Positions 1 to 7,956 are shown, counted from the first letter of the stretch. The stretch: DNA of 38,293 bases from an uncultured Bacteroidales bacterium (GCA_946404495.1 CAMJDT010000025.1:1-38293), one strand, 5' to 3'. Numbers and translations are program-made. The notes: generated by a model not told the origin, from the letters alone.

Positions 1-1761
1 CTCGATGTTATGACATAATTTTTCCAAGAAATCTTCTTTTGATATAAAACCTCCTTTTATAGCATCAGCAAAATATAATAAGTTCTCGGAATTGAGGACA
101 GCTCCATTTACTCCCGTACTTTCTTTTATACCTTTCAACATGCGATTTATTTCCCCCTTAAATAAGGACGATATAAATAAGAAAGAAAAGTCACGTGCAT
201 TGGGAGGGAAGTTTTCCCACCACTTATTAGGATTCCTTTCAGCTCGCCTATCATTATTTTCCTGTATGTATCTTATCATTTCATCAGCCATCTGCCTAGA
301 TATGCTAAATCCATGAGAATATGCTTTGTTATCGATTATAACACCGCGTTCATTCTGAGATATAATTCCATCGGGCTTACTAGATTTTCCAAGATGCTTT
401 CCTATAAAATTAAGTTCATTAGTAAATAAATCTATAGTAGACACCTCAAATTCCGCATTATACTTCCCTTGAAATGAATAGTCTATTAGATTTAAATACT
501 TATGGTTAACATATTTTAATCTTTCTCTTACTCTCTCTCTTATTTCCGATTGTAAATCCCTTTGCTCCATTGGACTTACGACAGTTGGAATAATAAGTTT
601 TTTTATGTCATCGCATACCCCAAAAAAACCATCTCTACATTGTATATTTAACCCAATATTTATTAAACCATTTATATCATCATTTACAATTGATTCAGAA
701 GCTTTGAACCCCTTTTCTACGAGATACTCAACTATTTGAGGAATAGATCGTCTTGTACTACCCGATATGTATTTAATAATATATGCTCTCCTAACACGTA
801 ACTCGTCCGCATTACTAGCTTTGCTAGCAAGCATTTCTAGATATACAATTTTAGGCACTTTAGCTAAACTACTTTTCCCAACAGCACGGTTATAATTTCT
901 CAATCCTTCTATTGTAATAATAAAAGCAGAATTTATTACAGTAGTAAATTCTTCATCTCCAATATATTCTTTAACTTTTTTGGGTGATTTTTTCACCCAA
1001 CCTATCTTTGATAACCAACCACAGATCATTCTTGCATACTTATCAGACGATCCTTCGGTATTACCTACCAAATTTACTCTTTCTTCATCATCGCCCTGCA
1101 CGTATGCTTGGACCCAAATATTCTGTGGAAAAGAAGTAAACCCAGGTTCATCAGTAAAACCTAACTGTTTACCTATTTCAAACTTAGTCAACGCCGCACC
1201 GCTACTCAACAATTCCAGCACACGACAGGCTGGAGGATATGACAAATATGCAGTGCCGAGTATTTTTATCTCATCTTCCTTATATTTAGAAAGGACAAAG
1301 TTTCTACCCAATAGAGTCACCGAACATGTATCATCTTCATAATTATAATCTAAAAAGCCAATAGAGACAGCCCATCGAAGAAATCCATCTGCTGACCAAT
1401 CATCAACATAAGGTTTCTTTATTTCTATCGTATGACCATTGATCGTATATCGATGTGTCTGCTGACCGTCTATAGCTGCTTGAGCAAGACCGGAACACTT
1501 TGCATTCTTCCGTCCGACGGAGCCTGCACCTTTCCCTTTTAATAGAGAATATGAAATCCTTGCGTTACCAATAGCCTCTAAAAATTGCTCATATAAATCC
1601 GGACTGGCTAATAGTCCAGTCTCTTTTATTAGCGGCAAACGTTTATCTTTGAAAGTCTGATAGAAAGCAGACTCGGGAACAAATAATGCCACCACATTCT
1701 TTAAACTCTCTGTCGATGAAGGATTCTGAATCCAACCAAATGTTCGTTTTTCTCTTGGCAT
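1..1761 (-). CDS. FokI-like type IIS restriction endonuclease (3' end cut by window edge)
   Basis: A single open frame of 587 codons runs from ATG at 1761-1759 to the window edge with no stop. From memory of the FokI protein (583 aa), similarity extends end to end. The start KRTFGWIQNP matches FokI IRTFGWVQNP. The helix-turn-helix recognition part keeps DDWSADGFLRWA (about 120-131) and TEGSSDKYARMICGWL (235-250). The C-terminal PD-(D/E)XK cleavage domain keeps KPDG (Asp464) and IIDNKAYS (Asp477, Lys479), equivalent to FokI D450, D467 and K469. ADEMIRYIQEN (Asp493, Arg497) matches the FokI dimer interface D483/R487. NPNKWWENFPP and FKGEINRMLKGI also align. The start lies one base after the TGA stop of the upstream methyltransferase. 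Only the last few residues should be missing. Recognition of GGATG is plausible but unproven. The base composition is AT-rich, unlike the core genes. Confidence 0.95.
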   Translation of the reverse strand, partial: MPREKRTFGWIQNPSSTESLKNVVALFVPESAFYQTFKDKRLPLIKETGLLASPDLYEQFLEAIGNARISYSLLKGKGAGSVGRKNAKCSGLAQAAIDGQQTHRYTINGHTIEIKKPYVDDWSADGFLRWAVSIGFLDYNYEDDTCSVTLLGRNFVLSKYKEDEIKILGTAYLSYPPACRVLELLSSGAALTKFEIGKQLGFTDEPGFTSFPQNIWVQAYVQGDDEERVNLVGNTEGSSDKYARMICGWLSKIGWVKKSPKKVKEYIGDEEFTTVINSAFIITIEGLRNYNRAVGKSSLAKVPKIVYLEMLASKASNADELRVRRAYIIKYISGSTRRSIPQIVEYLVEKGFKASESIVNDDINGLINIGLNIQCRDGFFGVCDDIKKLIIPTVVSPMEQRDLQSEIRERVRERLKYVNHKYLNLIDYSFQGKYNAEFEVSTIDLFTNELNFIGKHLGKSSKPDGIISQNERGVIIDNKAYSHGFSISRQMADEMIRYIQENNDRRAERNPNKWWENFPPNARDFSFLFISSLFKGEINRMLKGIKESTGVNGAVLNSENLLYFADAIKGGFISKEDFLEKLCHNIE

Positions 1762-1762
1762 A

Positions 1763-2605
1763 TCAGTAATTGGTTATTAAGACCTCTTTAGTATTTGCTG
1801 TTTTATCTATATATTGATAACTACTATTTGCGTAATTGGCATTTAGAAAATGAGTGTGATACCTTCTTCTCCAGTCATTTAAATGAGTGTTAATAGTGCC
1901 TTTGTGTTCAATAACATTAGATAGTGCAAATCGAACGCCTCTATCGTCTAACTGATCTAAGAGTGTGAATAAATCCAAATCATCTTGTTCACGCCAACCC
2001 TCAAAACCTCTTTTTCCATCATTATAAGAACCACATGATATTAGATAAGGCGGATCTGCATATACAAAATCGCGAGGTCCAAGATTTTGCAAATCAATAT
2101 TACGAAAATCCGTAGCTACAAAATGCATTTGTTGTAAATAAGGGTGCCATGCAATAAGATTATTCTCTATTTTTTCGTTATAGGAACTTCTATTTATCCC
2201 AAAAGGATTATTGAACTCTCCATTATTATTAAATCGTAGTTGATGATTGAAACCGTAACATATCAGTAAAAATAAATCTATATTATCGTGTTCTGCGTTA
2301 AATCTATTTCTTAAAGCTATATAACCCTCTCTGTTAGTTTTAGATAATGCAAATTCATTGATGGTAAAGTGAATTCTCCTCAATAGCGCATCAATGTTCA
2401 TGTGCTGCATCTCTACATACATGCCAATAAGGTAATGGTTGATATCATTACAAATAATATAATCAGAATGTATATTTATCGCAATATCTAACCCACCTGC
2501 AAATAGGTCAACAAACGTATGTATATCTGAGGGGAATAGAGGAAGTATTTGTGATAACAACTTATACTTACCCCCTATATAATTCATAGGAGACTTTAAC
2601 ATCAT
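1763..2605 (-). CDS. D12-class DNA adenine N6-methyltransferase (second methylase of the FokI-like system)
   Basis: A 280-aa protein of the Dam/D12 family, which transfers methyl from S-adenosylmethionine to adenine N6. MNYIGGKYKLL (7-17) is the usual N-terminal D12 signature, DLFAGG (33-38) is the AdoMet motif I, and ADPPYLIS (183-190) is the catalytic DPPY motif IV. The FNHQLRFNNNGEFN stretch (119-132) is typical of the family's inserted domain. It begins 3 bp after the first methylase and ends 1 bp before the endonuclease, so the three genes form one tight operon. M.FokI is one polypeptide with two D12 domains, each methylating one strand of the asymmetric site. This gene would be the separate second domain. 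The strand assignment is inferred from gene order only. AT-rich codon use fits horizontal acquisition. Confidence 0.93.
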   Translation of the reverse strand: MMLKSPMNYIGGKYKLLSQILPLFPSDIHTFVDLFAGGLDIAINIHSDYIICNDINHYLIGMYVEMQHMNIDALLRRIHFTINEFALSKTNREGYIALRNRFNAEHDNIDLFLLICYGFNHQLRFNNNGEFNNPFGINRSSYNEKIENNLIAWHPYLQQMHFVATDFRNIDLQNLGPRDFVYADPPYLISCGSYNDGKRGFEGWREQDDLDLFTLLDQLDDRGVRFALSNVIEHKGTINTHLNDWRRRYHTHFLNANYANSSYQYIDKTANTKEVLITNY

Positions 2606-2608
2606 TCT

Positions 2609-3616
2609 TTATTTCTTTATAAAATACAATTGTTCTTTTAGCCCTATTGTGTTATTAGGAATTTTATTTTTATACCGGCGATACTCGTATTCAAAAAGCC
2701 TAAAAGTATCTGCTTTACCATTATTTTGAATAACTTCAACTAACTCTTCAGTCGGTAATAAGCCCTCGTTGTTATATGAAACAATGACATATTTACAATT
2801 GAGATTTTGTAAGAGATTGTTGAATGCATCACGAACCAATTTCTTCCGGCAAAAGTCAGATTTACAGTCATTTTGAACCCTCATGCCGGTAATTCCCTTT
2901 ATCTCGGGATTATCATATCTGGCAATAGTTTCTAAAATGTGATAGTTCGGTAAGTATTCTCTTTCATTGTATGGAGGATCCAAATATACTAAATCACATC
3001 GTACGTCTCTCACTAATTCATCTGCATTCATATTATAAGCTGTACATCTTTTCCGGCTAGAACAAACCGGAATCTCTTCTAAAGTCAGGTCTTTGTATGT
3101 GCGAACATCCCAATACTTTAGATATGCGGCATAAGTTCCTGTAATATTTGCTACGAAGGGTACAGCATTTAGAAGACTCGCCAAGAGGTAATAATATTCG
3201 TTCTCATTCAATTCGCCCCGAAGCCTTTCTATCTCTTGTCTAATAATATCAATTTTAAGTGCATTTTTGGGTTGAAAATACATTCTTTGGCAATTCTCAT
3301 TAGGGGAATAGTTATGAGCAATAAAATTATTGACATCATTCGGATCAATATTTTCTATCGGAAGATGATTTAGATGAGCCAATAATTCTCGCAACTTTCG
3401 AGACGTTCGGTTATTACATAACGTACCTCGATTTATAGCATATGAGAAATATAGTATATCGTTAGCGGCAACAGAAAATCCAGCTTCTTTAAAAGCTCTA
3501 GCTACTATACCACTTCCCGAAAACATATCTAATACAGAACGAACACCTTGAGTGTTTTCATCCACAACACCCAAAATGTTATCTGTCATTAATCCTTTAC
3601 CGCCTAAATACCGCAT
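2609..3616 (-). CDS. D12-class DNA adenine N6-methyltransferase (first methylase of the FokI-like system)
   Basis: A 335-aa methyltransferase. MRYLGGKGLM begins the D12 fold, LDMFSGSGIVARAF (29-42) is AdoMet motif I, and YLDPPYNEREY (211-221) holds the DPPY catalytic motif. Blocks such as AHNYSPNENCQRMYF (100-114), ITGTYAAYLKYWD (158-170) and NYHILETIARYDNPEI resemble what I recall of the N-terminal half of M.FokI, so this gene probably methylates one strand of the site while the next gene handles the other. The first ATG is at 3616, one base after the stop of a short upstream remnant ORF. The AAGGAA in that remnant could act as ribosome binding site. No Bacteroidetes -7 element is visible just upstream. 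Confidence 0.93.
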   Translation of the reverse strand: MRYLGGKGLMTDNILGVVDENTQGVRSVLDMFSGSGIVARAFKEAGFSVAANDILYFSYAINRGTLCNNRTSRKLRELLAHLNHLPIENIDPNDVNNFIAHNYSPNENCQRMYFQPKNALKIDIIRQEIERLRGELNENEYYYLLASLLNAVPFVANITGTYAAYLKYWDVRTYKDLTLEEIPVCSSRKRCTAYNMNADELVRDVRCDLVYLDPPYNEREYLPNYHILETIARYDNPEIKGITGMRVQNDCKSDFCRKKLVRDAFNNLLQNLNCKYVIVSYNNEGLLPTEELVEVIQNNGKADTFRLFEYEYRRYKNKIPNNTIGLKEQLYFIKK

Positions 3617-3617
3617 T

Positions 3618-3668
3618 TTACATTTCCTTTAGATTCGTCAGAATATAAATAAATCCGTTGTGTTTCAT
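3618..3668 (-). pseudogene. 16-codon 5' remnant of a GIY-YIG endonuclease gene
   Basis: ATG at 3668-3666 follows a strong AAGGAGGAG ribosome binding site that overlaps the end of the LRR gene. It encodes MKHNGFIYILTNLKEM and then stops (TAA at 3620-3618). MK-x-GFIYILTN is the classical start of small GIY-YIG domain proteins (YhbQ/UPF0213-like), which normally continue with KNNTVLY-x-GVT. Here the family match ends after ILTN, and the AT-rich methyltransferase gene begins one base after the stop. I read it as the stub of a core gene cut by insertion of the restriction-modification locus. Alternatively it is merely a leader peptide that couples translation of the methylase. The similarity is short, so this rests on pattern recognition. 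Confidence 0.6.
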
Positions 3669-3670
3669 CT

Positions 3671-4588
3671 TTACTCCTCCTTATCACTCGGGATTGCCTG
3701 TATATTCGTAAAATACTTCCACATCTCGGAGGATTGATAGAGCGAGAGACTCTCAGCGGGAACATAGACGGGGATGGACGGATCCACAGCGCGGAAGGCG
3801 TCAACGGCTACCGTCGGGGGTGTGCGACGTAAGACAGTGAGAGACTGCAGTCCTGTGCAGCCGTCAAAGGCACTACGGCTGATGCCCTTCACAGCGGCGG
3901 GAATCGTAATAGCGGTCAGGGTCGTACAACCGGCAAAAGCCTCCGTGTCGATATACGTCACGGAAGCAGGAATCACCGTAGCCGCACAGCCTACGATGAG
4001 GGTATTCGACTTGGTCGCGATAATTGCGTTGGAACTATCTCTGCTATCATAGATAGGGTTGCCGGCCGCAACGGTGAGAGACCTCAGAGCCGTGCAGCCG
4101 GAGAACGCATTGCGACCGATCGCGGTCACAGAAGCGGGAATAGAGATGGAAACTAACGAACTGCAATCTAAGAACGCTTCTTCCTCAATCGCAGTCACGG
4201 AGGCGGGAATAACAGTCGATTGGCAGCCTACGATGAGGGTGTTGTCGGCCGTGCGGATGATACCATTACAATTACCGCGGCTATCATAGATAGGATGACC
4301 GGGCTCCACGACGAGCGAGGTCAGACGACTGCAGCCGGCGAAGGGATTGTCCTCGATAAAGACGATGTTGTCGGTAATCGTCACCGACGTCAGCTCGCAT
4401 TCAGCCTTATCGGCCGCCTTGAGTGCGCCGGCACTTGCTACTAAGAATAAGAGAAGAAATGTACTCTTTAAAACAAAACTACCTCCGCAGAGCCGCGAAG
4501 AGCCACTTTTCAGCCAATACCCCCCCCTATTGCGGGTTATACGGGGTATGTTCACACTATGTCTAAAAGCCTGCATAGATATCAGCAC
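3671..4588 (-). CDS. BspA-type leucine-rich-repeat (LRR_5) secreted protein
   Basis: A frame of 305 codons. From about residue 65 it is built of BspA/LRR_5 units such as TVIPASVTAIEEEAFLDCSS, IPASVTAIGRNAFSGCTAL and VIPASVTYIDTEAFAGCTTL, alternating with insertions of the form NPIYDSR-x-x-x-NAII-x-T-x-x-NTLIVGC. It ends with the usual ...VYVPAESLSLYQSSEMWKYFTNIQAI cap. Such proteins are surface or secreted adhesins in Bacteroidetes. A hydrophobic signal-like segment, LKSTFLLLFLVASAGALKA, lies at residues 41-59, so the listed GTG at 4588 (or ATG at 4576) may be too far upstream. A GGAGG lies just before this segment, but no in-frame ATG, GTG or TTG starts there, so the true start is unresolved. 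There is no obvious type IX C-terminal sorting domain. The promoter lies at 4602-4632. The composition is richer in G+C than the adjoining methylase. Confidence 0.85.
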   Translation of the reverse strand: MLISMQAFRHSVNIPRITRNRGGYWLKSGSSRLCGGSFVLKSTFLLLFLVASAGALKAADKAECELTSVTITDNIVFIEDNPFAGCSRLTSLVVEPGHPIYDSRGNCNGIIRTADNTLIVGCQSTVIPASVTAIEEEAFLDCSSLVSISIPASVTAIGRNAFSGCTALRSLTVAAGNPIYDSRDSSNAIIATKSNTLIVGCAATVIPASVTYIDTEAFAGCTTLTAITIPAAVKGISRSAFDGCTGLQSLTVLRRTPPTVAVDAFRAVDPSIPVYVPAESLSLYQSSEMWKYFTNIQAIPSDKEE

Positions 4589-4601
4589 ATATTTTGCGCT
4601 G

Positions 4602-4632
4602 CAAAGATACTACATTTTTCTCACATATGCAA
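4602..4632 (-). promoter_or_regulatory. Bacteroidetes promoter for the LRR gene
   Basis: On the minus strand, TTTGCATA carries the -33 TTG (caa at 4630-4632). After 20 bp comes TATCTTTG (caaagata at 4602-4609), matching the TAnnTTTG -7 consensus. It may also drive the remnant and the restriction-modification genes downstream, for which no separate promoter was found. Confidence 0.8.
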
Positions 4633-4671
4633 ATCTTTTTTCAATTTTTCAGGCGAAACACGCTAATTTGA

Positions 4672-4705
4672 ACAAAAAGAAAGGCACAACCTTTCGATTG
4701 TGCCT
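4672..4705 (-). terminator. Intrinsic terminator of the small-ORF operon
   Basis: A perfect 8-bp stem, aggcacaa (4682-4689) with ttgtgcct (4698-4705), has an 8-nt loop. On the minus strand it is followed by TTTCTTTTTG. It sits 40 bp after the 24-aa ORF and just upstream of the LRR promoter, so it separates the two units. Confidence 0.7.
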
Positions 4706-4745
4706 CTGCGATCCTATTTACCGTCTCAGATCTGACGCTCCCGAT

Positions 4746-4820
4746 TTACGCCTCGGGATGGGCAGTTATGCTACAATGATATATCCAATCTGTGACCAAT
4801 AAGTTGGTTATTTCTTTCAT
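4746..4820 (-). CDS. Hypothetical 24-aa peptide overlapping the 44-aa ORF
   Basis: ATG at 4820-4818 overlaps the TGA of the upstream 44-aa ORF (ATGA junction, translational coupling geometry). It encodes MKEITNLLVTDWIYHC and eight more residues to TAA at 4748-4746. I recognise no family. It could be a real small peptide or the shortened remains of a longer gene. Support is the coupling overlap plus the promoter and terminator that bracket the pair. Confidence 0.35.
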   Translation of the reverse strand: MKEITNLLVTDWIYHCSITAHPEA

Positions 4821-4951
4821 CTGAACATTGCACGAATACGAGGCTCCAAAAATGCTATCGCCTCATCTGCGGTAAAGTACTTCTGCTGAGGCATACTCGC
4901 TCCTAATGATTCAGATGCGATCGGCGATTGTTTAGGGGTATTAGTATCCAT
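4817..4951 (-). CDS. Hypothetical 44-aa small protein
   Basis: ATG at 4951-4949 lies 27 bp downstream of a clear Bacteroidetes -7 element and encodes MDTNTPKQSPIASESLGASM, followed by an amphipathic C-terminal part, QKYFTADEAIAFLEPRIRAM, and ends FR-stop. The tail reads like a folded helix (YFTADEAIAFLEPRIRAMF), while the N-terminus is low complexity. I do not recognise the family. Similar short helices occur in small Bacteroidales proteins and antitoxin-like products, but that is a weak resemblance. Its own promoter and a terminator at 4672-4705 support expression as a tiny unit with the 24-aa ORF. Confidence 0.5.
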   Translation of the reverse strand: MDTNTPKQSPIASESLGASMPQQKYFTADEAIAFLEPRIRAMFR

Positions 4952-4978
4952 AAATCATTCATTTTTCATTTCATGCTG

Positions 4979-5009
4979 CAAAGATACAACTTTTTTTTCT
5001 AATATGCAA
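4979..5009 (-). promoter_or_regulatory. Bacteroidetes promoter for the small-ORF operon
   Basis: Minus strand: TTTGCATA with the -33 TTG at 5009-5007, 20 bp, then TATCTTTG at 4986-4979, followed by GCAGCATG and the ATG of the 44-aa ORF. Confidence 0.8.
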
Positions 5010-5087
5010 ATCTTTTTGCATTTTTTAAGAGGGAGGGGCAAAAATAGAGGCTTTTTTGTGAAAAACTTCACTATTATTGTGAAAAAT

Positions 5088-5118
5088 TTGTGTAATCCAA
5101 ATATTTGTTGTATCTTTG
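5088..5118 (+). promoter_or_regulatory. Bacteroidetes promoter for lptD and the downstream block
   Basis: The -33 TTG is at 5088-5090 and TATCTTTG at 5111-5118, with 20 bp between. The leader to the ATG at 5137 is very short. An in-frame TTG at 5116 lies inside the -7 element, so it cannot be the start of translation. Confidence 0.8.
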
Positions 5119-5136
5119 CAGGCTTTTTTGTGTATA

Positions 5137-7956
5137 ATGCGCGCGTGTGTACGTATAAATAGGGCTATTGTGTGGGCAGCATTTATGCTGCTGACGATGC
5201 CTATATTTGCACAGGAAGCAAGGACCGGGAGCGGATACGAAGAAGCAAGGACAGGAAGCGGATACGAAGAAACATCGTGGACGGGCGGAGGATACGAGGA
5301 CGAGGAGATGAATGAACCGATTCGCGTGAAGAATGCCGTATCGTCGCCGATCAACTACGTAGCGCAAGACTCCGCCATCCTACTGGGCAACGGAACCGCG
5401 ATGCTGCACGGAAACAGTAACGTCAAATACGAAGAGATGGACCTGACAGCCGACTATATCAGATGCAAGATGGACAGCAACACTGTCTTCGCCTCGGGTG
5501 TGTACGACACGCTGAGTCGCGAATGGAAGGGTCGTCCCGTATTCAAAGACAAGAAAGACGAATACGAGTCGCACGAGATGACCTATAACCTCAAGACGCA
5601 GAAGGGTATCATCCGCAACGTGACGACACAGCAAGGCGAGGGATACATCGTAGCCGACAGGACGAAGAAGCAGGAGGATAATGTGATGATGATGGCCGGC
5701 GGCAAATACACCACCTGCGACAAGCACGACCACCCGCACTTCTACCTGCATATGACCAAGGCCAAAGTGAAACCGGGTGAGTACATAGCCGCCGGTCCGG
5801 CGTATATGGTAGTAGGCGAGGTGCCGGTGCCGCTGGCGATACCATTCGGTTACTTCCCCTTCACCAACTCCTATTCGTCGGGACTGATCATGCCTACCTT
5901 CGGTGATGACTACTCGAGGGGTCTGTACCTGAGAGGTATAGGATACTACTTTGCACTGAACGACTATGTGGATCTGGAGATAACGGGTGATATCTACACG
6001 CGCGGTACGTGGGCCGTATATGCACGCTCCAACTACATCAAGCGCTACCGCTTCCACGGAAGCATCAACATCAACTACCGAACCGATGTGACCGGAGAGA
6101 AGGATATGCCCGATTACCAGAAAGCCACCAACCTGCAGATCCAATGGACCCACCAGCAGGATCAGAAGGCCAATCCCTACTCCACCTTCTCGGCTTCGGT
6201 CAACTTCTCCACCTCGGGCTACAACCGCAGTAATATCAACAGCTACTACAACGGTCAGCTCAATTCGCAGAATACCAAGTCATCGAGTATAAGTTACACG
6301 CAGCGATTCCCGGACAGTCCGTGGTCGATCTCGCTGTCGGCACTTATCAGCCAACAGACGCGTGACTCCACGATGACGCTGACATTGCCCGATCTGGCGG
6401 TAACAATGGGAAGTGTGTACCCCTTCAAACGCAAGGTGAAGGTAGGCAAGGATCGCTGGTATGAGAAGATCAAGATGACCTACAACATGAACGGTAAGAT
6501 AGCGGCTAACAACATCAAGGAGAGCCGGCTGCTGCACTCCGACTTTCTCAAGGACTGGCAGACGGGTATGCGGCACACCGCATCGATGAACGCGAGCTGG
6601 ACGCTATTCAAATACCTGAGCGTGACGCCGTCGATCAACCTCACAGACCGCATGTACTTCATGCGTACGGACCAACGCTGGGACGACGAGACACAAGCCT
6701 TGGCACGCGACACGACGACGGGATTCTACAACGTGTTTGACTTCAACGTAGGTATCAGTCTGAGCACCAAGATATACGGATTCTTCACCCCGATCCGCAA
6801 GTTGTTCCCCAAAGGCCGCGTGGAGAAGTTCCGTCACGTGCTGACACCCTCCGTGTCGTTTAACTACCACCCGGACTTCGGCTCTTCGTTCTGGGGTTAC
6901 TACGGAAGCTACGACCAACCCGTATACGACGGTACCGACCCCGAGACCGGACGACGGATCCAGAAATTAGACGACGAGGGCAATCCCGTCTATCAGCATC
7001 AGACCTACTCGCGGTACGCGGGAGCGCTATACGGTAATGCGGGGCAAGGTCAGGTGGCGAACCTCAGTTTCAGCCTTGGCAATAACCTCGAGATGAAGCT
7101 GCGCAACGACAAGGACACGACCGGCAAGGAGCCGTATAAGGTCTATTCGATCCTGGATGCCGTCAACATCACCGGCGGATATAACTTCGCCGCGGACTCG
7201 ATGAACTGGAACAAGTTCGGTCTGCAAGTGAGGATCAAAGTGCCGAAGGTGAACTACACGATCAACCTCGCGACGACCTTTGACCCCTATATGTACGAAC
7301 TGAACGCGCTGGGCAAACCCGTGCAGACCAATAAGCAGTACTGGAGTAACGGTAAGTTCCCGCGCTGGAGCGGAACGAACTTCAGCATCAGTTATACGTT
7401 CAACCCGCAGGTGATACAGAAGTGGTTTAAGAAGGACAAGAAGACCCCCGATCCGCTGCCCGCGGACGACGAGAACAACATGGAGGATATCACCATGAAC
7501 GAGGACGGATCGGTGTCGAATGCCAAACTCAAACGCAACGAAGAGAAACATACCACCCGCAGTCAGGCCGGCTATATCAAGACGGAGATACCCTGGTCGC
7601 TGACGGTCAGCTATACGATGCGCTATGCAGAGGATAAGACGAAGTTCGACTACGAAAACATGGTCTATCCCTTCCGTCTGACGCAGAATATATCGCTCAG
7701 CGGCAGCATAGGCTTCGGTAACGGATGGAAGATCAGCACGAGTACCAGTTACGATATCAGCAACAAGAAATGGTCGTACACCAACTTCAACGTGAGTCGC
7801 GACCTGCATTGCTGGAACATGACGGCCTCGTTCGTGCCCTTCGGACCGTATAAGAGTTATACCTTCCACATCGGCGTGAATGCCTCGATGCTGAAGGATC
7901 TGAAGTACGACAAGACCAGTACGGATAGTACGAACAAGACCGTAAGTTGGTGGTAG
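5137..7956 (+). CDS. lptD: LptD-family LPS assembly outer-membrane protein (OstA-like domain plus beta-barrel)
   Basis: A 939-aa protein from ATG 5137 with signal peptide MRACVRINRAIVWAAFMLLT ending near FAQ-EA. After a small acidic repeat region, an OstA-like domain (AILLGNGTAMLHGNSNVKYE, LTADYIRCKMDSNTVFASG, GIIRNVTTQQGEGYIVAD, about 80-190) precedes a large region rich in alternating aromatic and polar strands with GLIMPTFG and barrel-like repeats to the end. LptD inserts lipopolysaccharide into the outer leaflet of the outer membrane together with LptE and the Lpt bridge. An LptF/G-type permease lies at 21203-22681 in this window. The length is typical of Bacteroidetes homologues. The promoter lies immediately upstream, and slyD follows after 37 bp. 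The family assignment is firm, the exact Lpt function inferred. Confidence 0.85.
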   Translation: MRACVRINRAIVWAAFMLLTMPIFAQEARTGSGYEEARTGSGYEETSWTGGGYEDEEMNEPIRVKNAVSSPINYVAQDSAILLGNGTAMLHGNSNVKYEEMDLTADYIRCKMDSNTVFASGVYDTLSREWKGRPVFKDKKDEYESHEMTYNLKTQKGIIRNVTTQQGEGYIVADRTKKQEDNVMMMAGGKYTTCDKHDHPHFYLHMTKAKVKPGEYIAAGPAYMVVGEVPVPLAIPFGYFPFTNSYSSGLIMPTFGDDYSRGLYLRGIGYYFALNDYVDLEITGDIYTRGTWAVYARSNYIKRYRFHGSININYRTDVTGEKDMPDYQKATNLQIQWTHQQDQKANPYSTFSASVNFSTSGYNRSNINSYYNGQLNSQNTKSSSISYTQRFPDSPWSISLSALISQQTRDSTMTLTLPDLAVTMGSVYPFKRKVKVGKDRWYEKIKMTYNMNGKIAANNIKESRLLHSDFLKDWQTGMRHTASMNASWTLFKYLSVTPSINLTDRMYFMRTDQRWDDETQALARDTTTGFYNVFDFNVGISLSTKIYGFFTPIRKLFPKGRVEKFRHVLTPSVSFNYHPDFGSSFWGYYGSYDQPVYDGTDPETGRRIQKLDDEGNPVYQHQTYSRYAGALYGNAGQGQVANLSFSLGNNLEMKLRNDKDTTGKEPYKVYSILDAVNITGGYNFAADSMNWNKFGLQVRIKVPKVNYTINLATTFDPYMYELNALGKPVQTNKQYWSNGKFPRWSGTNFSISYTFNPQVIQKWFKKDKKTPDPLPADDENNMEDITMNEDGSVSNAKLKRNEEKHTTRSQAGYIKTEIPWSLTVSYTMRYAEDKTKFDYENMVYPFRLTQNISLSGSIGFGNGWKISTSTSYDISNKKWSYTNFNVSRDLHCWNMTASFVPFGPYKSYTFHIGVNASMLKDLKYDKTSTDSTNKTVSWW
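5215..5298 (+). repeat. In-frame tandem repeat in the N-terminus of LptD
   Basis: Two near-identical 27-bp units (5215-5241, 5242-5268) encode EARTGSGYE twice. A third diverged 30-bp unit (5269-5298) encodes ETSWTGGGYE. They lie just after the signal peptidase site. The copy number could vary without a frameshift. Confidence 0.8.

Noticed and set aside
980..1342. 120-codon plus-strand frame at the left end
   Set aside because: It is antisense to the FokI-like endonuclease, whose frame is open across the entire stretch with clear homology.
5380..6153. Long minus-strand frame antisense to lptD (and a similar one at 7027-7869)
   Set aside because: The plus strand is a clear signal-peptide beta-barrel gene; the antisense products are rich in His, Arg and Val without any motif.
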